Shown here one piece after another: positions 60,335 to 64,000 of a DNA stretch of 64,000 nucleotides. The position numbers and the translations under genes are program-made. This stretch comes from Knufia peltigerae (Eukaryota > Ascomycota > Eurotiomycetes > Chaetothyriales > Trichomeriaceae). The number at the start of each line of letters is the position of its first letter. The first letter of the stretch is position 1. The notes under the pieces are model-generated. The model was not told the DNA's origin and did no database searches. It saw only the letters and a program-made list of their open reading frames with translations. Where the stretch lies: NCBI GenBank assembly GCA_030247855.1, contig JAPDRN010000166.1, positions 1-64,000 of the forward strand. The letters run 5' to 3'.

Positions 60335-60410
60335 CATTGGGCCACGGCGGGAAGTAGTCTTGCCCACGCAATTGTGTTGTACGCAGCGCCTGAAATAGTT
60401 GGTATCGGTG

Positions 60411-60439
60411 TTGGTACGGTAGGCGTTAAGCCTTTTAAT
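60411..60439 (+). promoter_or_regulatory. Candidate exoA-ampG promoter
   Basis: TTGGTA (60411-60416), 17-bp spacer, TTTAAT (60434-60439), about 25 bp before the GTG start. The -10 lies inside an inverted repeat TTTTAAT-TTTTC-ATTAAAA (60433-60451), which could also serve as a regulator site. Confidence 0.45.
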
Positions 60440-60464
60440 TTTTCATTAAAAACAACGGGATACT

Positions 60465-61271
60465 GTGACTTTTCGCATCATCAGCTTCAACGCCAATGGC
60501 ATCCGCTCGGCCGCAACCAAGGGCTTCCTCGACTGGTTCCGTGGCCAGGACGCCGACGTCCTCTGCATTCAGGAGACCAAGGCCCAGGAAGACCAGCTGA
60601 CCGACCCGATGTTCCGCCCGGACGGCCACCATTGCTTCTACCGCGATGCCATCACCAAGAAGGGCTACAGCGGTGTGGCGATCTACAGCAGGCGCGAACC
60701 GGACCAGGTCATCACCTCGCTGGGCTGGGCCCCGTTCGACGACGAAGGCCGCTACATCGAGGCCCGCTTCGGCAACCTCAGCGTGGTCTCCTTCTATATC
60801 CCGTCCGGCAGTTCGGGCGACCTGCGCCAGGGCTTCAAGTTCGAAGTGATGGAGTGGCTGCGGCCGATCCTCGAGGAATGGGCGCGCAGCGGCCGCGACT
60901 ACGTGCTGTGTGGCGACTGGAACATCGTCCGCTCGGCGCTGGACATCAAGAACTGGAAGTCCAACCAGAAGAACTCCGGCTGCCTGCCCGAGGAACGCGA
61001 CTGGCTCAATGCGCTGTGTGCCGACCATGGCCAGGCCACCGATGTGGGCGCCGGTCGCGGCTGGGCCGATGCCTACCGCCTGCTCAACCCGACCGGCGAG
61101 GACTACACCTGGTGGAGCAACCGTGGTGCCGCCCGCGCGAACAATGTGGGTTGGCGCATCGACTACCAGTTCATCACCCCGGGCCTGCGTGACCGCCTGC
61201 GCAGTTGCTCGATCTACCGCGACCAGCGCTTCTCCGACCACGCACCGTTCATCGTGGACTACGACCTGTGA
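60465..61271 (+). CDS. xth: Exodeoxyribonuclease III / AP endonuclease
   Basis: A 268-residue EEP-fold nuclease for base-excision repair. Motifs are FNANGIRSA, IQETKAQ (catalytic Glu), YSGVAIYSR, LCGDWNIVRS and the C-terminal SDHAPF. It cleaves at abasic sites and removes 3' blocks. The start is GTG 60465. Its stop overlaps the GTG of the next gene (GTGA), so the two are co-translated. It marks the right, undisturbed edge of the accessory island. Confidence 0.95.
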   Translation: MTFRIISFNANGIRSAATKGFLDWFRGQDADVLCIQETKAQEDQLTDPMFRPDGHHCFYRDAITKKGYSGVAIYSRREPDQVITSLGWAPFDDEGRYIEARFGNLSVVSFYIPSGSSGDLRQGFKFEVMEWLRPILEEWARSGRDYVLCGDWNIVRSALDIKNWKSNQKNSGCLPEERDWLNALCADHGQATDVGAGRGWADAYRLLNPTGEDYTWWSNRGAARANNVGWRIDYQFITPGLRDRLRSCSIYRDQRFSDHAPFIVDYDL

Positions 61272-62632
61272 CCGAGGCTGCCAAGCCGCGCCGTTCCTGG
61301 CGGCAGGTGCTGGCCAACCTGCGCCAGCGCAAGGTGCTGGCGATGCTGCTGCTGGGCTTCAGTTCGGGTCTGCCGATCTATCTGGTGGGCAACACGCTTG
61401 GCTTCTGGATGCGCAAGGAAGGCATCGAGCTGAGCACCATCGGCTTCCTGTCGTGGGTGGGTCTTGCTTACACGATGAAGTTCCTGTGGGCACCGATCGT
61501 CGACAAGGCCGACGTGCCACTGTTCGGGCGGTTGGGGCGTCGTCGCGGCTGGATGCTGCTGTCGCAGATCGTCGCTGCGGTGGGCCTGGTCGGCATGGCG
61601 TTGATACAGCCCAAGGGCGGCCAGTTGCTGCTGCTGGGAATCGCCTGGGAACATGTGGTGGTCTTTGGCGCGATGGCCGTGGTGGTGGCCTTCGCCTCCG
61701 CCACCCAGGACATCGTCATCGACGCCTGGCGCATCGAGAGCGCCGACAACAGTGAGCAGCTTGGCCTGCTGACTTCATCGTCGGCGCTGGGCTATCGCAC
61801 CGCGCTGCTGGTCACTGATGCCCTGATCCTGATCATCGCTGCCCGCGTCGGCTGGCAGGTGTCCTATGAGTTGATGGCCGCGCTGATGGCGCTGGGCGTG
61901 GTGGCGGTGGTCATGGCCCGCGAGCCGGCCCGCGAGATCCAGGCAGTGCAGGCGCAGGCCGCCTCGTTGTGGACACCGCGCGGCCTGTTTGATGCTGTGG
62001 TCGGCCCGTTCGTAGCGTTCGTACGTGAGCATCGCAGTGGCGCGATCCTGATCCTGGTGGCGATCAGCGTCTACCGAATGGCCGACTTCGTCATGGGGCC
62101 GATGGCCAATCCGTTCTACGTCGATCTCGGCCTGGACGAGGATACTGTGGGTGCCGTGCGTGGTTCGGTCGGTCTGGTGGCCACCTTCATCGGCATCGCC
62201 GCTGCTGGCCTGGTGTCCGTACGCTGGGGGGTGCTGGCAGCGCTGTTGGCTGGCGCCGTGCTTGGCCCGGCCTCCAACCTCGCCTTCGCCTGGCTGGCCT
62301 ATTCAGGGCCGGATACCACCCACTTTGCTGTCGCGATGGCGATCGACAATTTCGCCAGCGGTTTCGCGGGTACCGCGTTGATCGCCTACATGTCGAGCTT
62401 GACCAGCATCGGCTATACCGCCACCCAGTACGCCCTGCTCAGCTCGTTCTACGCGATGCCCGGCAAGGCGCTGAAGGGCTTTTCCGGCTGGTCGGTACAG
62501 ACCCTCGCACAGGGCCGCACGCTGCTGGAAGGCTATGCGCTGTTCTTCATCGGTACTGCCTTGGTGGCGATCCCGGTGGTGATCCTGTGCGCGATGCTGA
62601 TTGTGCAGCAGCGCCGGCGCGCCGTGACCTGA
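61268..62632 (+). CDS. ampG: AmpG-like muropeptide MFS permease
   Basis: A 454-residue protein with 12-14 predicted helices, starting with GTG. The AmpG-type features are the N-terminal LGFSSGLPIYLVGNTLGFWM, KFLWAPIVDKADVP, SATQDIVIDAWRIE and LTSIGYTATQYALLSSFYAM near the C-terminus. It imports anhydromuropeptides for cell-wall recycling; in organisms with AmpR-controlled beta-lactamases this flux sets induction. It is co-translated with exoA. The GTG is preferred to an upstream ATG that lies inside exoA. Confidence 0.92.
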   Translation: MTEAAKPRRSWRQVLANLRQRKVLAMLLLGFSSGLPIYLVGNTLGFWMRKEGIELSTIGFLSWVGLAYTMKFLWAPIVDKADVPLFGRLGRRRGWMLLSQIVAAVGLVGMALIQPKGGQLLLLGIAWEHVVVFGAMAVVVAFASATQDIVIDAWRIESADNSEQLGLLTSSSALGYRTALLVTDALILIIAARVGWQVSYELMAALMALGVVAVVMAREPAREIQAVQAQAASLWTPRGLFDAVVGPFVAFVREHRSGAILILVAISVYRMADFVMGPMANPFYVDLGLDEDTVGAVRGSVGLVATFIGIAAAGLVSVRWGVLAALLAGAVLGPASNLAFAWLAYSGPDTTHFAVAMAIDNFASGFAGTALIAYMSSLTSIGYTATQYALLSSFYAMPGKALKGFSGWSVQTLAQGRTLLEGYALFFIGTALVAIPVVILCAMLIVQQRRRAVT

Positions 62633-62712
62633 CAGTTGCCGGCGCCCTCGGCGTGCGGGATGATCGCCCCGACGCGCCGAGGGGGCGGTGCCTTGCGAAC
62701 GGGGAAGTGAGC

Positions 62713-62943
62713 ATGGCCGACGTAGTGCTGCGGGACCTGGACCCGCTGCTGCTGGAACGCATCAAACGGGTCTCGGTTGCCCGAGGCTGGACCCATGAAC
62801 AAACCTGCGCGGTCCTGCTGGAGCAGGGCCTGTTCAGCAGTGAACTGGAGGTCCGCTCCGGTTTCGGCGACCCCGAAGTCGACGCCCTGTCCGATGCGAT
62901 CGCCGCACTGCAGGCCCTCCCTGCCGGCCAAGGCTTCGATTAG
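62713..62943 (+). CDS. Small ribbon-helix-helix-like protein
   Basis: A 76-residue acidic protein. Its first half (VVLRDLDPLLLERIKRVSVA) has the beta-strand/helix pattern of ribbon-helix-helix DNA-binding antitoxins; the acidic second half could bind a partner. No toxin gene is adjacent. GGGGAAG lies about 8 nt upstream. It may be an orphan regulator conserved next to anmK. Confidence 0.6.
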   Translation: MADVVLRDLDPLLLERIKRVSVARGWTHEQTCAVLLEQGLFSSELEVRSGFGDPEVDALSDAIAALQALPAGQGFD

Positions 62944-62959
62944 CCCCCGCGACTGCCCA

Positions 62960-62982
62960 GTAGATCCGCGCCGTGCGTGGAT
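62960..62982. repeat. Single GTAG palindrome, variant
   Basis: GTAGATCCGCGCCGTGCGTG is a variant of the GTAGATCCACGCC class, located between the convergent RHH-like and anmK genes. Confidence 0.7.
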
Positions 62983-62993
62983 GGCGCCTACCC

Positions 62994-64000
62994 TCACGCC
63001 AAATGGATCGCCCCGAGAATCCGCGGCCCCTTCGCCCCGGTCACGCCCGGCAGGTTGCCCGGCAGCCCGTCCATCGTCCGCTGTGCCAGCCAGGCAAACC
63101 CCATCGCCTCCACATACTCCGGGTCCAGCCCGTGCAGCGCCGTGGACTCGACCACCGCGCCCGGCAGTCGCGCCACCAGCCGCCGCATCAGCTGTGCGTT
63201 GTGCACGCCACCGCCGCACACCAGCACCCGTCGGGTGTGCGGCTGTTGGGCCAGCAGCGCATCCACCACTGTCGCCGCAGTCAGCTCCAGCAGCGTCGCC
63301 TGAACATCGGCGGCGGCAAACTGGCCTTCCTCCATGTGCGCTTCAGCCCACGGCAGGTGGAACTGCTCGCGCCCGGTGCTCTTGGGCGGTGGCAGCGCAA
63401 ACCACGGGTCGGCGCGCCAGCCGGCCAGCAGGCTGTCATCCACCGCACCACTGGCCGCGTAGGCACCGTCAGCGTCGAAGCTGCGCCCGGTATGGCGCTG
63501 GCACCAGGCATCCATCAGCGCATTGGCTGGGCCGGTATCGAAGCCACGCACGACGCCTTCGCGCGGAATCAGGGTCAGATTGGCGATCCCGCCCAGGTTC
63601 AGCACCGCACGGTCTTCATCGGCCGCACCCAGCATGCCCAGATGGAAGGCCGGCATCAGCGGCGCGCCATGGCCGCCTGCCGCAACATCGCGGCGACGGA
63701 AATCGCACACGGTGGTGATGCCGGTCAGTTCGGCGATGCGGTTGCCGTCGCCCAGCTGCAGGGTGAAGGCCGGGTCGGCCAGCGGTCGATGGCGCACCGT
63801 CTGCCCGTGCGAGCCGATGGCTCGTACCTGCGAACGGTCGACACCGGCTTCATCCAGCAACTGGTTGGCGGCGGCGGCGAAGTTGATCGCAATCCGCGCG
63901 TCCAGTTCGCCCAGCTCCTCCAGCGACTGCAGTGGGCCGCCCTCGCCAAGGGCCACCAGCCGCGCCCGCAGTACCGGCTCCCAACGGGCGGTCAGCCCAT
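62994..64000 (-). CDS. anmK: Anhydro-N-acetylmuramic acid kinase, 5' end beyond the window
   Basis: At least 335 residues of AnmK, which phosphorylates anhydroMurNAc from recycled wall to MurNAc-6-P. ASKHA-fold motifs visible are GSHGQTVRH, LNLGGIANLTL, DTGPANALMDAW and VCGGGVHNAQL. The reading frame is still open at position 64000 (reading GLTARWEPV inward), so the first ~35 residues lie outside. It belongs with AmpG in wall recycling and is convergent with the RHH-like gene. Confidence 0.93.
   Translation of the reverse strand, partial: GLTARWEPVLRARLVALGEGGPLQSLEELGELDARIAINFAAAANQLLDEAGVDRSQVRAIGSHGQTVRHRPLADPAFTLQLGDGNRIAELTGITTVCDFRRRDVAAGGHGAPLMPAFHLGMLGAADEDRAVLNLGGIANLTLIPREGVVRGFDTGPANALMDAWCQRHTGRSFDADGAYAASGAVDDSLLAGWRADPWFALPPPKSTGREQFHLPWAEAHMEEGQFAAADVQATLLELTAATVVDALLAQQPHTRRVLVCGGGVHNAQLMRRLVARLPGAVVESTALHGLDPEYVEAMGFAWLAQRTMDGLPGNLPGVTGAKGPRILGAIHLA

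Overview
The window is 64 kb of GC-rich (visibly about two-thirds G+C) gammaproteobacterial chromosome. Gene content and repeats point to Stenotrophomonas, most likely the S. maltophilia complex: an Ax21-family outer-membrane protein, a histone H1-like Lys/Ala repeat protein, many GTAG-headed palindromes of the SMAG type, and an XVIPCD-carrying type IV secretion effector. This assignment comes from family knowledge and was not searched. About 60 protein genes, two of them broken, cover most of the sequence. No rRNA, tRNA, CRISPR array, intact insertion sequence or prophage was recognised.

Layout. 0.2-6 kb: CsbD stress protein, a secreted protein of unknown function, trpS, a small membrane protein, an MBL-fold hydrolase and an M28 peptidase. 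6-12.6 kb: a KgtP-like symporter, two DMT exporters (YedA, RarD) and a large TonB-dependent receptor. 12.9-17.5 kb: a MacAB-like efflux operon (adaptor, ATPase, two FtsX-type permeases). 17.7-19.9 kb: a DesK/DesR-like two-component pair preceded by a truncated ABC ATPase whose permease is missing. 20-28.9 kb: a composite inverted repeat, a SrpA-like haem peroxidase with cytochrome b561, leucyl aminopeptidase, a HAD hydrolase, an AI-2E family protein, a yqjDEK-like trio and a DegQ/MucD-like protease. 29.4-38.6 kb: histone-like protein, Ax21, regulators, a TorF-like porin, an MFS/LysR divergent pair and an SDR enzyme. 38.6-47 kb: SPOR protein, argS, radC, an orphan LuxR regulator, then coaBC-dut-algC. 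47.4-55.3 kb: a complete kdpFABCDE potassium-uptake operon, including the 30-codon kdpF. 55.5-64 kb: a coiled-coil secreted protein, pyrE, an accessory island, exoA-ampG and the 5'-partial anmK.

The most interesting part is the island at about 57.2-60.3 kb. It is visibly more AT-rich than its surroundings. It encodes a class-3 lipase-like protein with a C-terminal XVIPCD secretion domain, translationally coupled to an upstream lipoprotein that looks like its periplasmic immunity protein. The stop codon of the effector lies at the point where a YedK/SRAP gene has been cut to its first ~39 codons. This is best read as an antibacterial X-Tfe/X-Tfi cassette that replaced a housekeeping gene between pyrE and exoA. 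The secretion apparatus is not in this window.

Cooperating sets: KdpD/KdpE sit directly downstream of the pump genes they are expected to control. coaBC-dut-algC are packed with a 4-bp overlap and a 12-bp gap. AmpG and AnmK both serve cell-wall recycling. Peroxidase and cytochrome b561 overlap by ATGA. Short GTAG palindromes sit singly or as facing pairs in many intergenic gaps and probably act as RNA hairpins at transcript ends.
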